Shown here in pieces: positions 12,301 through 23,310 of a DNA stretch of 64,000 nucleotides (positions are counted from its first letter, which is position 1; the number at the start of each line of letters is the position of its first letter). This stretch comes from Lunularia cruciata. Taxonomy: Eukaryota; Streptophyta; Marchantiopsida; Lunulariales; Lunulariaceae. Location: positions 75,972,931 through 76,036,930 of the forward strand of contig OX419755.1 of the NCBI GenBank assembly GCA_948567375.1, written 5' to 3'. A program made the translations under genes and the position numbers. The notes below the pieces were generated by a model that was given only the letters and a program-made list of their open reading frames with translations, was not told where the DNA came from and did not search any database.

Positions 12301-13461
12301 TATTCCTTCCCTTGCTTTTACTCTTCTTCACCAAGCCAATAGGGCCACAAGGTACATTTATTGGTGATCTTCATTTTCCAATGTGGTTTCTATATCCTCC
12401 TCTTCAATTTGTCTCCTCATGTGGTTTAGAGATGGCTTGTATGGCGGCTAAGGGCCTTTAAGATGACAAGCACAACAATTGTTGGTTATGTGCCCAATTT
12501 GGCCACAATTGTAACATCATCATTGTTCTAATTAAGCCCCTTCTCCCCATGGGACTTCTTCTCTCCTTTCTTTGACCTATCCTATTCTCCTTGGAGAGGT
12601 CTTGCTCCTTGGTCTTGGAATCATATGTTGCCCAATTCCATAGGAACTAGTCCACCAAAATGGTGTGTCTCAACCGGATAGTACTGCATTGGTGTTATCA
12701 CTTCACCTCCTCCAAGTGCCCCTACTATTCTTTGAGCACAAGCAAGGGCTTCAAAAACCATACAAGGATTTTTCACCATTACCACTTGACAAATCTACTC
12801 TTTTTTTTCTCTCTTGAAATTATCAAGAGTTTCAGCTGGACTCATATCTGTTATCACAACCTGCAGATCCAAAAATGCCTCCACTTACTCTTGTATGCTA
12901 TTCTTTTGCTTCAATCCCCAGAGTATGGTTCAAGCCATTTGCACAAAATCCACAGATTAGAATTCTTGGGCAGCCCTTCTTGCATGGCTGTCCAAGTGAT
13001 GTCTCTTCCTTCTACTAGCAATGATTGTTCCCAAGAGTTATACCATGTGCGGACTTTATCAATCAAGTACCCGCACGCAAACACACCTGTAGATGATTAG
13101 TGGTCTCTATTGTAAACAATCAAAGGTATCAATTCATTCTTGAAATCCAATTTTCCACTACTTCCATGGAATGCTATCTCTTGTAAGGCTTGATCTTGCA
13201 CATCTTTTTCATTTGTAGTAACAATGTGGCTTGGTTGTTGATTGGAATCGATGTAATCGGTATGCATAACTCTCCAGGTACTTTGATTGTTGGTGTTGGT
13301 TTTTGAGATGACTTCCCTTCTTGCATTACTCAATCATTCTTCATAGTATATATTTGATTTTGCAATTCCTCAATGGTAATCTTGATTTCCCAAAACTTGT
13401 TCAACATCCCCTGCATTCCTTGCATTCCTTGCATCAACTCTTGCAACTGCGGATCCATGAT
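12301..13461 (-). pseudogene. Chromovirus gag segment with CCHC knuckle
   Basis: The minus strand begins with MDPQLQELMQGMQGM near 13459, just inside the leader. Near its end it carries the perfect zinc knuckle CYNCGQIGHITNNC (12463-12504; CX2CX4HX4C), which binds RNA in retroelement Gag proteins. It is broken. Confidence 0.8.
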
Positions 13462-14069
13462 TGCTACACATGGCCAATGTTCATTTGTTACTTCCTACTT
13501 CAATAGAGGGTTAGAATGATCACTTGGGAGAGAGCACAAACTATGTGGACTACCATTGAGACCTCATAGACTATCACTCATTGATAATACCTCTCACCAA
13601 AATTGTGGACTACAAAATCCCAGAACATCACTTTTGGTCTAACTACATAATAGATTTCTACTTGTGTGTTAAAAGGGTGAGGATTTGGTACATTTAGATC
13701 CATAACATCATAATAGAATGTAGATTGTCAAATCCCACTCTTTATCATATACCACCAATGGTAGAATCACCAAGTTTGGTAAATTCATCACTCTGTACAT
13801 GAATTCTACTCCAAAGTGATAAACAAGAGATTCTCTCATTTGCTCACGCTAAATGTACATAATCTTGATGTGGAATGGGTTCAAGAATGGGTAGCTAGGT
13901 GCAAGAAATTATCCTCTTGGTGCTTCCATCCCATTTGCTCTCTAAAACACTTCCCAAGTCTAGTGACTGCATTATGTTTTCTCCTCTCAAATGACTGAGT
14001 TTCAATAGCTCGTATTCTTCCAAGAGGGGTGATCCACTCTCTTGGATTAAAACACCTACTATGATACCA
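13462..14069 (-). other. Chromovirus leader and primer-binding site
   Basis: Untranslated leader between LTR and gag, also present at 2142-2725. Next to the LTR the minus strand reads TGGTATCATAG, close to the initiator-Met tRNA complement TGGTATCAGAG. This sets the direction of the element. Confidence 0.8.
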
Positions 14070-14655
14070 TTATAATACTCCAAGGACACAAGAACTCTCC
14101 AAGAGAGACACAAGATAGAAAACACAAGTTTCACCCTCAATACTCCAATGCCCTAAAGGAGCACCTTCTCTTTATTATATAGCAAAGAGAATAATCTTAA
14201 AGGAAACTCCAGCCTTGGATCACATACATGGATTGGTGACCTATCAGCAAGCTCCATCCTTGGATTAGTTTTCTGGATGGGTGACATGTCAATCCTTGTC
14301 CTATCTAGTTGGTACAAAGGGAATTTTTAGTGAATCTTCCTATAGGGAGCTAAGAATCATGTGGGTGAGTTACCATTGGAAAGCTCTCAACAAGGTGAAT
14401 CATAAAAGGGAGAAAGCAAGCCTAACCCCTTGAGGGAAAAGAATACTTCTATTTTTTAAGCCTAATTCATGTATTTAAGCCTCCAAAATTAGCTCTAAAG
14501 TTTTCAGGCTATTTCAAGCTTCTGCCCTATTAGTAGAAGTACTCTTTTGGTGACACCTCTATTTGATCTTTGTAGCCCATTTTACACAAAATCCTTTTAG
14601 ATCTTACCAAGCTAATTTTCACATCTAGATAATATGTTTAGCTACTTGTATTACA
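14070..14655 (-). repeat. 5' LTR of the chromovirus
   Basis: About 586 bp, with termini TTATAATAC (family start TGTAATAC) and GTATTACA. It contains a TATA-like CTTTATTATATAGC near 14170. Its right flank AGATG equals the left flank of 3519. Confidence 0.88.
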
Positions 14656-14660
14656 AGATG

Positions 14661-14870
14661 TCCATTTCAAATCTAGACATCTTTAGGGAGTGGTTCTATA
14701 TAGTACATCACATATGGGGAGCTCATTGTCCAGATTCAATTTGATCATCTGATTAATAGCTCTATGGTGACAGCTCAAGACATTGAAATAGTAGCAAAGT
14801 TATATGATGTGCTAGTTGGTGGAGAAGTGATATACTCCATGGGTTTCAACATTGACTATTAGGTGGAGAT
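14661..14870 (+). pseudogene. Protease continuation of the methyltransferase-bearing element
   Basis: The plus strand reads AKLYDVLVGGEVIYSMGFN at about 14788-14845. This is the hydrophobic core of the protease begun at 3400-3518, on the far side of the inserted chromovirus. Confidence 0.65.
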
Positions 14871-15179
14871 AGCTTCCTATTGGCTAGGTTTGCAATTAGA
14901 TGAGGATATGTATGTTGCCTAAAAGTGTGCTTTAGTAGTGGTAAACTTGGCTCACTATAGTCAAGGACCGTGCCATCAATTTTAGCTTTTAGTGGTTTTG
15001 TTACTTTGTCTGGTGACTTATTTGCAGAGAATCCCCATGCAAAGGATACCTTTATACTAGAGGAGATCATTGAGATTTGGAGTACAAGTAGGGTTTTTCC
15101 ATCCACATTGGATGTTCTATTGTTGAGTTTTGAGGAAGCATTGCAATAGCATGTGGATTAGTTGGTGCAATAAGCTTGA

Positions 15180-16420
15180 AGTGGAGCCTTTATATCACCA
15201 AGAGACCAATGTGAGGATGAGTCTCTAGAATCTATTACCTTGTCACCTTTGGACACCACATTTATTTCTTGGAAGTATCCAAGAAACAAGTATCCAATAA
15301 CAAAGTATGCCTATTGGAGTTGTTTGGTGGAATCAACACTAGACTAACTATAGTGTTGCATGTACTTGTATGTGGAGAGAGATGCAATAGCTAGGTAAGT
15401 CTCTCTACATTACATGGCACACTTGGCCTATTGGCATTTTGAATCATTACCAATATCAACAGTCAAGGATTACCAAAAGACCTTGCTAGTAGACATTTCT
15501 TTATTGGGTGCATAAGATTTGGAGAGATATGATCTTATTTGTTTGGTGATTTCAAGATGGTCATGTCAAGGACATACCCATTCAATCTAAGGTTAAGGTC
15601 TACAAAATTCTCATTTTGGTGTGGTTTAGGAGATGTTACATATACTATGACATCTCTAGGTTCATCACGTTGTTTCTATAGCCTACATTTGGAGAACATC
15701 TCTTTGATGGGTGATTCTTGCACATGGGTGGTGGTGAGTACAGATCAAGTCCATTCTTGGATGGGACATATCATGTTGTTGGGTGTAGCCAGAGTTAGAC
15801 CATGGACTCATCATCTTCATCTTTGGTAGACAAACCTCTTACCTAACAGTTTTTACAACATGCTTACATGGGATTCACTGACTAGCCTACCTTATTGTTA
15901 ATGATATTTTAGATGTTGGTTGCTAATCTCAAACAATGGTAGTGATTGATAGGCTACTTATGGTATTGGTAAATCTTGTTAGACAGCCCAAAGCCACTTT
16001 ACCCACACTCATGAGTTTCATAGGCTCCCATGCTTTCTAAGAAGGAGGTCTTGGACTTGTTTAGAACTGATAGTTATAATAATTAGTGGAGCCCAATGCC
16101 AATGAGAGAGAGAGAGAGCAAGCAATGGGTTTTTGTAGTGGTATTACCACCATTTTAGCAATGTTAGAGGCATTTAGGCATCAAAGAATGGACTTGAACT
16201 ATTTGACTTGGATTGTGAGCCTTGGATTGGTTGAGCAATGTAGGATGTGGTTGATAGATATCACCACTTGGACACTTGTGAGCTATGTTCCTATTGAGAC
16301 AATTCAAGCACTTGTTGGGGATGATGGACCAAGTTTGCATGGTATTCTTAGGACACAATTAGGGAGTACTAGTGAGAGTGGTCTACATGGGATATATCTA
16401 GGTGAGCATGGTCTACTTGG
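15180..16420 (+). pseudogene. Cytosine-5 DNA methyltransferase domain of a Ty3/gypsy element
   Basis: C5-methyltransferases add a methyl group from S-adenosylmethionine to cytosine in DNA. The plus strand shows most of the family motifs, in the right order: LLELFGGIN (motif I, cofactor binding, about 15311-15337), YVERDAIAR (motif II, about 15369-15395), WSCQGH (motif IV, the catalytic-cysteine loop, 15558-15575), LENISLMGD (motif VI, about 15689-15715), ARVRPW (motif VIII, about 15788) and ERERE followed by AMGF (motif IX/X, about 16104-16133). The segment ends with DLNYLTWIVSLGL. It lies between protease and integrase parts of the same element, so it was part of that element's polyprotein. 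It is a decayed copy with several disruptions and is not a host methyltransferase gene: no introns, no chromatin-targeting domains. Confidence 0.85.
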
Positions 16421-16439
16421 GTTACTCTCTTGGTCTACT

Positions 16440-16960
16440 TGAGATGTAGCTAGAGGACATGTGGAGCTTGCAACCAAAGCAAAGGGAGTTCTTTGCTTTG
16501 AGGTTGGAGATTCTAGTGGTAAGGTTATGGCATTATTTCTTCCAAGGGCCCAAAGTAGTAACCAGTTGGTACATCTTCCACTTTGACATCAATTATAGAT
16601 GATACTTGAGAGCCAAACATTGGAGGAGAAAGATAAAGAGTTTGGAGCTTTTTTAGGAGCTACACAATGTTGTGGGTGGCACAATTTGTGCCAATGAGAG
16701 AAACCATGTCCTTTTGCAAGCTAGGAGGTTTAGATTGGAGGGTAGATATCATCTTCATGTATGAGAAGATAGTAGAGTGTGAGTAGTACTTCTTCTATCT
16801 TAGAGACCACAATTTGTATGACATGCTCATGAGGAGCTAGGACATTTTAGAGTAAAGTAGACATATAGCATACTCCAAAGTCATTATTGGTGGTGTGGTA
16901 TGCAGATCAATATACAAAATTTTATTGCCTAAGGTATGTTTTTTTTATTGATTTAGAGTG
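16440..16960 (+). pseudogene. Integrase zinc-binding part of the methyltransferase-bearing element
   Basis: The plus strand shows HEELGHFRVK (about 16828-16857) followed by a YWWCGMQ string (about 16885), the HHCC-type domain that precedes the integrase core. Upstream is a short linker joined directly to the methyltransferase end. The 4.1-kb insertion begins at 16961. Confidence 0.75.
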
Positions 16961-19900
16961 TGATAACCCAATGTTAACATATTAATAATAAAATGGTAAG
17001 AATGAGTCAATCCCATGAGTATACATGTCAAAATTGGCTAGAAGTGAAATGAAAGTGTCATAAAATTTAGTTCATTTATCGTTTGCTATTTAACCTCTTG
17101 GGAAAAAACCACTCCTAGTATGAGGGTAGAGGAACCCACTATGATACTCTATAAAAATCTGAAAATATCCTAAATCACTCTCAAAACTACATGTAATGAA
17201 ACTTACCTTTAAGGTGATGATGCACTTTGCCCTAAAGCCTCCAACCTTGATATCATGTTGTAACTTTCCTTGAAGGTATGACAGCAAAGGGGCTGAACTA
17301 GCAAGTGAATGTCCTTGAGTTTTGATTCCATGTTATTGATGGCACTTAGGACTAATCTAATCCATCATTGGGCAATTCTTCACATTTAGACTCCAAATTG
17401 TCACCCTGCCTCCTAGATTCAGCAACTATAATTCTTTAGCAAGATTCATACCTCTACACTGACAAGGGCACTTAAAGCCAGATACTATGTGAATACAAAT
17501 TGATCATAGTAGACTTCAATGCAATTCAAAGTTGTCTGGAAAATTAGACTTATTCATTATTGGTCCCAAAGCCTTATGTACAGTTTCCTATTGCTACTCC
17601 ACTTTGCCCTAAAGGGTCTCCAATGGCTAAGCAGGTTCCTTGCCAAACCTAACTACTCTATTGCCACCAATTATGGTTTTAATTTCTATCTTGTCCTACT
17701 CTTAATTCCCTAATGAGACTTGGTCAAGTGACATAGAAGCTATTAATTCTTCCACTAAGCATGCACTACAAGTAATGAATGTCTACCTAATCTACCACAC
17801 CAAAGGGTTCTTTGGCCAGAACTTGGCCATATGCCATTCATCTTGGAAATTGTATTGGGTTGAAGCCTTCAATCTAGTTCCTACTTTAAAATTTTAGAAA
17901 GAATATCCACATCTAAAAGGATGTATTGGGAGTTCTTGCAAGAAAGAGCTAAGTCCTATGTATAGTTGCTAGAAAAGATGAAAGAATATACACTAGTTTA
18001 ACACTATGGTTCCTTCTAATATATTGGTTGTCTTTAGCTCTATACTCTATTAGGAAGAACATCCTTTTCCCTTTGAGTGGTGAAAGGACTTCTTTGGTTT
18101 GCTCCTTCTAATCTGCAATCATCAGCAAGTACAAGTTCTTCACTTTGTTGAACTTTTGGTCCACATGTCTCCAAAGTTGGAGATCAAGTTGGTCTATCAA
18201 TTCTTCTTTGTACTTCTTCTCCTTCAACCTTTGGGCTTGAAACCACAGTTTGTGAACTTGGCAATTGGTTTTTCTCCCTTTGACTTCTTCTTGGAGCATC
18301 TCCACAAATTATGCTTGGACTTCTTCCACTTGCTAGAGTTCCTCCTTCTTCTCTTCAATCTGCAGGCACTTTGCTTGAAATCCAACTTCTTGTGCAAATG
18401 CTCTTATTTGGCCTCTTTCTCCATGGCCAAAGTCAATTCCTTAGCTTGGGCCTCCAACTATGCTACTACTTCCTTCCAATATTCAAGCATCTACAAGTCC
18501 AAAGTTGCATTCTGAACCGTGGTGTTATTTACTTCTTGACGCCTGCTCTTTACTTCTTATTCTTAAGCTTGGAGCTGATCTTAGTAGTTGACCTCCTTCT
18601 CCTTCTTCTCCATTTGCAACTTCCCTAACTCTAATTGCAATCTGCCCGATTCCTTCTCTTGACCTTGGAGCACGGTGGCCAAACAAGCCTTCTACTTTGA
18701 CTCGTTGAGCACTTCTTATATCAGGGAGTTTACCTTCTTTGCTTCTCCCTTGTAGCAATCTTGACTGTGGATCACTTCCTCCTAGAGCTTACTTTCTTAG
18801 GCTTTCCTTTCTTTGTGCATCCTCTACACCAAGGTGACGCAATCTACAATCTCTAGACACTCATGCTTGTACTAGGGTAGCAAAAGTTCCATCAATTGCA
18901 AAACCAACCCCACCAAATAAATAATGAAGTGGGCTTGGTTGGTAATGGTTTGGCTAAGTCTTTCCTCCTTGTCTTGCAAGATTTGGACTTATGCTTCTTC
19001 TGCAATCTACACTAGAGTCTCTTCTTCCTCAACATATATGTCTTCTTTAGATTTGGCCTTGTCTTTGTCCTTGTCTTTGGGCTGAATTGCATTTGGAACT
19101 TTGCGCTGAATTTTATCTCCTTCTTCTAGGTGCTTTTCCTTCTTCTCCAAAGATGGGGATCAAAGAGTGGGCTTCAAGGATTTGAACTCTAGGCCAATCA
19201 CCTCCTCTTTGGTTTCATTGTCCTTCTTGTCATCCTCTTTTGCTCCTTCAAAGTCTTTTGAATACTAGGAGTTTACGGGCAGATTGTGCATCCTGAAATT
19301 TTTCTTCTTCTCCATGGTCCTCCTCCTCCAATTGCAAAGTGAAAGACCCTTCTTCTTCTTCTTCTATTTCTTCCTTCAAACCAACTTCTTCCTCCTCTAT
19401 AGTTTTGGAGGCTATGTTGATGATCAGAGGGTTCTTCTTTGCTTGCTTCTTTGTTGGAATAGCAATTTGGGCCAATGGTGCTTGCTTCTTCTTTGGCTTG
19501 GTGTTCACCACCTCTTCTTCCATAGGCATAAACTTGATTGTTTGGGCAAATTTTGCATCTGCCTCTTGATATTTCTTGATCATACACTTTCCCTTGGATT
19601 GGGAAGCAAAGTAATTCTCAAAAGGACAATGATTCAAGAATATCATGTTCCTCCTCATTCACCAAGTTGAGACCCATGTAGAAATGGTCAAAAAGAGAGC
19701 TAGCTAAGTGGCTCCTATCTCATCTAAGAAATCATGATGAATGGTTTGGGCCTATAAATAGAACATGCAAGCCCAATTTACCAGCTCACCTTCATACATC
19801 TTATGAAAGAAGATGGCTTGGGATTGGTTAAGTAAGTTGTCCATTTATGATGAAACAACTTCATAATTTCTTCTACAATTGATAATTGAGTTGGGTCTTT

Positions 19901-21082
19901 ATAATTGAGAGCTTTCCAACTATTATTGCGATTGCAAGGTTCCCCAAAAGTGTCCTTGATCTCTTGGGTCAACTCTTGATCATAAAACTTAGTGTCAATT
20001 GTCATTTCCCTTGTTAGGCCCACAATCGAACCAAGGATATTCCTCCAATTTCTTTTGTCCGTCACATGAGGTTCCTCTCAGGTGCTCGCTACTTCTCACC
20101 TTCCAGCTCATGGTCTCATGGATGATCTTGAAGTTGGATGCATCTCAATCCAAGAGCAAGAATTCCATATGCTTGCTTTGAATTATCTCTCTCCTAGAAT
20201 ACACTACCCATGCATTCATTCCTGGGCTTTGAAGGATTGCTTTGGGGACCTTCCTCATGGTTTTTGAACAAATATCATTCTCTCAAAGATTATGGAAGGG
20301 AAGCAATGGGTGGTTCAGCTTTGAAGACTAGAAAACTACTCCAACAAAGGCTCAAATTTGGGATTGAATACACTTAATCAATCTCTTGCAATTCAAAAAG
20401 TGAGAATGGCCATTCTCTACTTTGTTTTATAGGAAAAGTCCTCAATCATTCTTTGGTCAAAAAGTGGTTGGATCATCCTTGTTCCTTGTCACACAATCAA
20501 TATCAAATATTACTTGCACATGCAAACTATCACTCTCCCCCAATGGTTCAAGTTCCAATGTAGGCATAGGGTCAAATGCCAACAATCCTCCTCAGAGTGC
20601 AAACCACTCTTCTTGATTTGGAACGGTTGTCCTTAAATTTGTTAGCAATGCATCTAAATTAGTGTATGGTGCTTGCTATGTGTTGGGTCCGGAAAGAAAT
20701 GCAATAGTGTGAGCTCATTTGGCTTAGTGCAACCAGGCAGAATGACATTCTATATGGATACCTTGTGGCCAAAGTCCTTCTCTCTCAAACCATGTGTCTT
20801 TGAGCACCCCTTGCTCCCAAGTTGGTTTCTTACATTCTTCCTCCAAGTGTTCCTCTGATCCCAACTCTATCATTCAGATTATTGGCTCTAGAGTCACAAC
20901 TCAAAAAATGCACTATTTCCAAAAAAATTTATCTTATTGGTAGAACAAACTAGACTTCCTTACTAACAAAGTTGAAATTAATCAAAAAAAATTAACACAA
21001 AATAGTGGGCACCACATTGAGCATTATTTAATGCTCCCATGCCATAATTGCACTCATTACCTATCATGGGGTTAGGTTATCA
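16961..21082 (-). mobile_element. Inserted element with TGATAACC / GGTTATCA ends
   Basis: The left edge is TGATAACCCAATG and the right edge is GGTTAGGTTATCA, an 8-bp inverted pair of the LTR type (TG...CA). It lies between the zinc-binding and core parts of the outer integrase. I found no long direct repeat between its two ends and no pol motif, so it may be a non-autonomous LTR derivative or some other terminal-inverted-repeat element. On the minus strand it holds a lysine- and glutamate-rich coding remnant. A target duplication could not be recognised. It is broken and its age is unclear. Confidence 0.5.
18100..20065 (-). pseudogene. Lysine/glutamate-rich coding remnant, unknown family
   Basis: Not recognised. 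Minus-strand frames read MTDKRNWRNILGSIVGLTR near the 5' end (20065), then FMPMEEEVVNTKPKKKQAPL and VGLKEEIEEEEEGSF (about 19330-19540), then charged stretches such as EKKYKEELIDQLDLQLWRH (about 18165-18220). Such charged, probably coiled-coil proteins occur as Gag-like products of some plant retroelements, but I see no zinc knuckle, protease or polymerase. It belongs to the 16961-21082 insertion and is decayed. Confidence 0.4.
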
Positions 21083-21300
21083 CTAAAGTTTGGACTTTTG
21101 TGGACCTTTAGCATTGATAGTGAAACATCATCGCTATGTTTTGGTTATAGTGGAGTACTTCTCCAAGTGGATTAAGTTGGTGGTATTTCTTGACAAGTCC
21201 AATGCAAGTATAGATTACTTGTTCTTGGCTTGGATTCATAGTCATTTTGGTGCACAAGCCGAGGTCTTGATTGATCAGGGTACATAGTTCTATGATTGCA
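21083..21300 (+). pseudogene. Integrase core of the methyltransferase-bearing element
   Basis: The plus strand reads SLDFCGPLALIVKHHRYVLV then VEYFSKWIKL and AEVLIDQG, the first half of a gypsy integrase core (the DF-GPL and D-QG strings hold catalytic acids). Similarity stops at about 21300, where an inverted repeat begins. Confidence 0.8.
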
Positions 21301-22569
21301 AGGTCAATGCTGGTCATTGGATCGTATGATTTTCCTCACTGAATGGTGCTGCAGATGTGGAACTTCTCGCAAGGTTGAATACGCTGAAAAGCAAAGCAGG
21401 AACAGTAAGCTTTTAATGTGCACATGTACTAGGGTTTAGTCTTGTTTTCAGCATTATAATTATAGCTCGCCAGGTTTCAGAAAAAAAAAGATATTTAGCT
21501 TCAACAATATCACTATCTCCGACTTTAATGTCACCTGCTTTTCACACTAAATGACCTGTTTAAAGTTTTGTGACCTGCTTCAAGAAAGAATTAATGGGAC
21601 TCCCAATATGTTTCTCTCAGTGAATAGAGTATAAAAGGTTTTCACCCTCAAGTATTGAAGACAAAATTCCAATCTTCATCAACAACAAAATATGCGGTTC
21701 GTAACGTGACTTGTGCATCAACCTATAACCAAAATTGTTAAATACGAACCCAAAGCTTGCTCCCGATAACTTGGTTTATAAAAGGATTGAAATTGTGTAA
21801 CCACTCCATCTCACATAACGAGTAGCTCTACCACTGCTATGAAAGTCAGCAAGAGCCAGGAAATTTGGTCTGTATATACATGCAATCGCAATGCATGTAT
21901 AGCTAGACATGTGCATGAGTCATGGCTAAAAGTATTCATCTAAGTTTTTCTGAGTTTCTCTTTGTCTTCCGTGGATTGATGAAAACAATAAACGACTTTC
22001 TTAGTATCTTTGTGGAATTATAGTACATATAATATTAATAATTCTAAAAACAATAAGATTATCAATAATCTTATGTGTAGAGAGTTGAATATATTTTATG
22101 TTTAATAGAATAATATGTACCATTTGTATTTGACAGAGAGTGATGACTATTTGTATTTGATAGAGAGTATTGTCTCATGCAATCCATGGGAGAACAATCA
22201 CCTCAAATGATTCTTCTTCGACTTCTTCAATTGCTTTTAATCATATGACTTGCATAACTTAGATATTTTAAATACTGTAATGCAAATTTCTCTTCTCGAT
22301 ACGATGATATTGGGACTTAGTCCCATTTTACCCTTTGTCTTTTCCTTGTCCGGGCTTGATGGGTTTTCATCCTTCTTGTTTTCAGACGCGATCTCCTTCT
22401 TCTGATTGGTAGAATGCCACGTATCATTTGATCATATCAAAAAACTAGACTAAACCATAGTACAGGTGCACATCTGAAAGCTTACTGTTAATGTGTTTCA
22501 GGGTATCCACCCTTGCAAAGAAGTTCCACATCTGCAACACCATGCACCGAGGAATATCATTCGATCGAT
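21297..22569. repeat. Long inverted repeat, arms about 135-150 bp
   Basis: The left arm (about 21297-21455) contains GCAGATGTGGAACTTCTC and AACAGTAAGCTTTTAATGTG. The right arm (about 22432-22569) contains the reverse complements with scattered differences (GAAGTTCCACATCTGCAACA, CTGAAAGCTTACTGTTAATG). About 980 bp lie between, including a LINE-tail copy. No transposase is visible. It could be a fold-back or terminal-inverted-repeat element, or an inverted duplication of the tandem unit that follows. Confidence 0.8.
22173..22396 (+). mobile_element. LINE 3'-tail copy
   Basis: Matches the 3' end of the LINE at 43470-43759, including CAATCCATGGGAGAACAATC, GGGCTTGATGGG and CCTTCTTGTTTTC, and stops near GCGATCTCC (family end GCGGTCGCC). 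A 5'-truncated copy, the longest of the dispersed tails here. Confidence 0.85.
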
Positions 22570-23310
22570 CCCTTGAAAATCCTTGACCTTTGGAAAAGAG
22601 CATGGTGCTAAAATTCAAAGACAGTATTGTCTTTTAATAAATGCATGGACAGCCATTCATGACATTGTGCAGATATTTGTAAGATGGAGTTTAGAGCAGC
22701 CAGTAGTTACACCACCGTTTGGAAACTCAGTTCAATACAGAGTTCCAAACTCTCTGATTGTCCATATCTGGATGTGTCAACATTTCCCACGAAATGTTTG
22801 GACATCTGAAATCAGAAGGTCATGTTTGTGAGATAGTTGTGGATATTAGATTACTTTAGGTTCGTAAACGTGTAATATCAATACACCTTATGAGCTTCAA
22901 CACTACAGCACTATGGCCAAGCTGCAGTAAGGATCACACGATCCATTGAAAACCATAAACCTTAGGATAAGAGCATGGTGCTAACATTTAAAGCAGAACA
23001 TAGTTCTGTCTTCTGATAGTGCATGTAACTTTGATAATACATGTACAGCATTCATAACATTGTGCAGATATTTTTTATATTGGGTTTCGAGCAGCCAGAA
23101 CGTACACCATTTCGAAACTCAGATGAATACACAGTTCCAAACTCTGATTATCTATATCCGAATGTTTTAACGTTTTCCACAAAATGTTTAAGACACTTGA
23201 AATCAGAAGGTTATGTTTGTGAGATAGTTGTGGATATTAGATTACTTCAGATTCATAAACGTTAACATATCAATAAACCTTGTGAGCTTCAACACAGCAG
23301 ATTCTTACTT
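22566..23310. repeat. Tandem duplication, two units of about 373 bp
   Basis: GAGCATGGTGCTAA starts at 22598 and again at 22971. Long runs recur, such as GAAATCAGAAGG, GTTTGTGAGATAGTTGTGGA and TATTAGATTACTT. The copies differ at many sites. No reading frame is kept in both, so this looks non-coding. Confidence 0.9.

Larger units (their letters stand above)
3519..14655 (-). mobile_element. Ty3/gypsy chromovirus (fossil) with nested insertions
   Basis: Minus-strand element flanked by the perfect 5-bp duplication AGATG (3514-3518 and 14656-14660). From its 5' end it has: LTR 14070-14655, primer site 14059-14069, leader, gag with a CCHC knuckle, protease, reverse transcriptase, integrase, chromodomain, then LTR-derived sequence at the left end. 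LTR termini are TGTAATAC and GTATTACA. Inside lie a gypsy element (5008-8852), a solo LTR (9393-10084) and a further family LTR (4170-4752). With those removed about 6 kb remain, a normal length for a chromovirus. It is broken at many places; the LTR copies differ visibly from one another, so it is old. Confidence 0.88.
3306..21300 (+). mobile_element. Ty3/gypsy element carrying a C5-DNA-methyltransferase (fossil, nested host)
   Basis: This is the outermost plus-strand element of the nest. Its parts in order are: aspartic-protease start (about 3400-3518), protease continuation (14661-14870), cytosine-5 methyltransferase (about 15180-16420), integrase zinc-binding part (about 16440-16960) and integrase core (21083-21300). 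A chromovirus with a 5-bp duplication at its ends separates the first two parts, and a 4.1-kb element with TGATAACC/GGTTATCA ends separates the last two. The similarity to retroelement proteins of charophyte algae is from memory. It is a broken, old fossil with many disruptions. Its own LTRs were not found, and its right end runs into an unrelated inverted repeat. Confidence 0.75.

Noticed and set aside
16086-16442. 118-codon plus frame taken as a separate small gene
   Set aside because: It is the C-terminal motif IX/X part of the retroelement methyltransferase (AMGF, then DLNYLTWIVSLGL).
18099-18628. Leucine-rich plus-strand frames resembling membrane proteins
   Set aside because: They are the complement of lysine/glutamate-rich minus-strand coding; CTT/TTC complements read as Leu and Phe.
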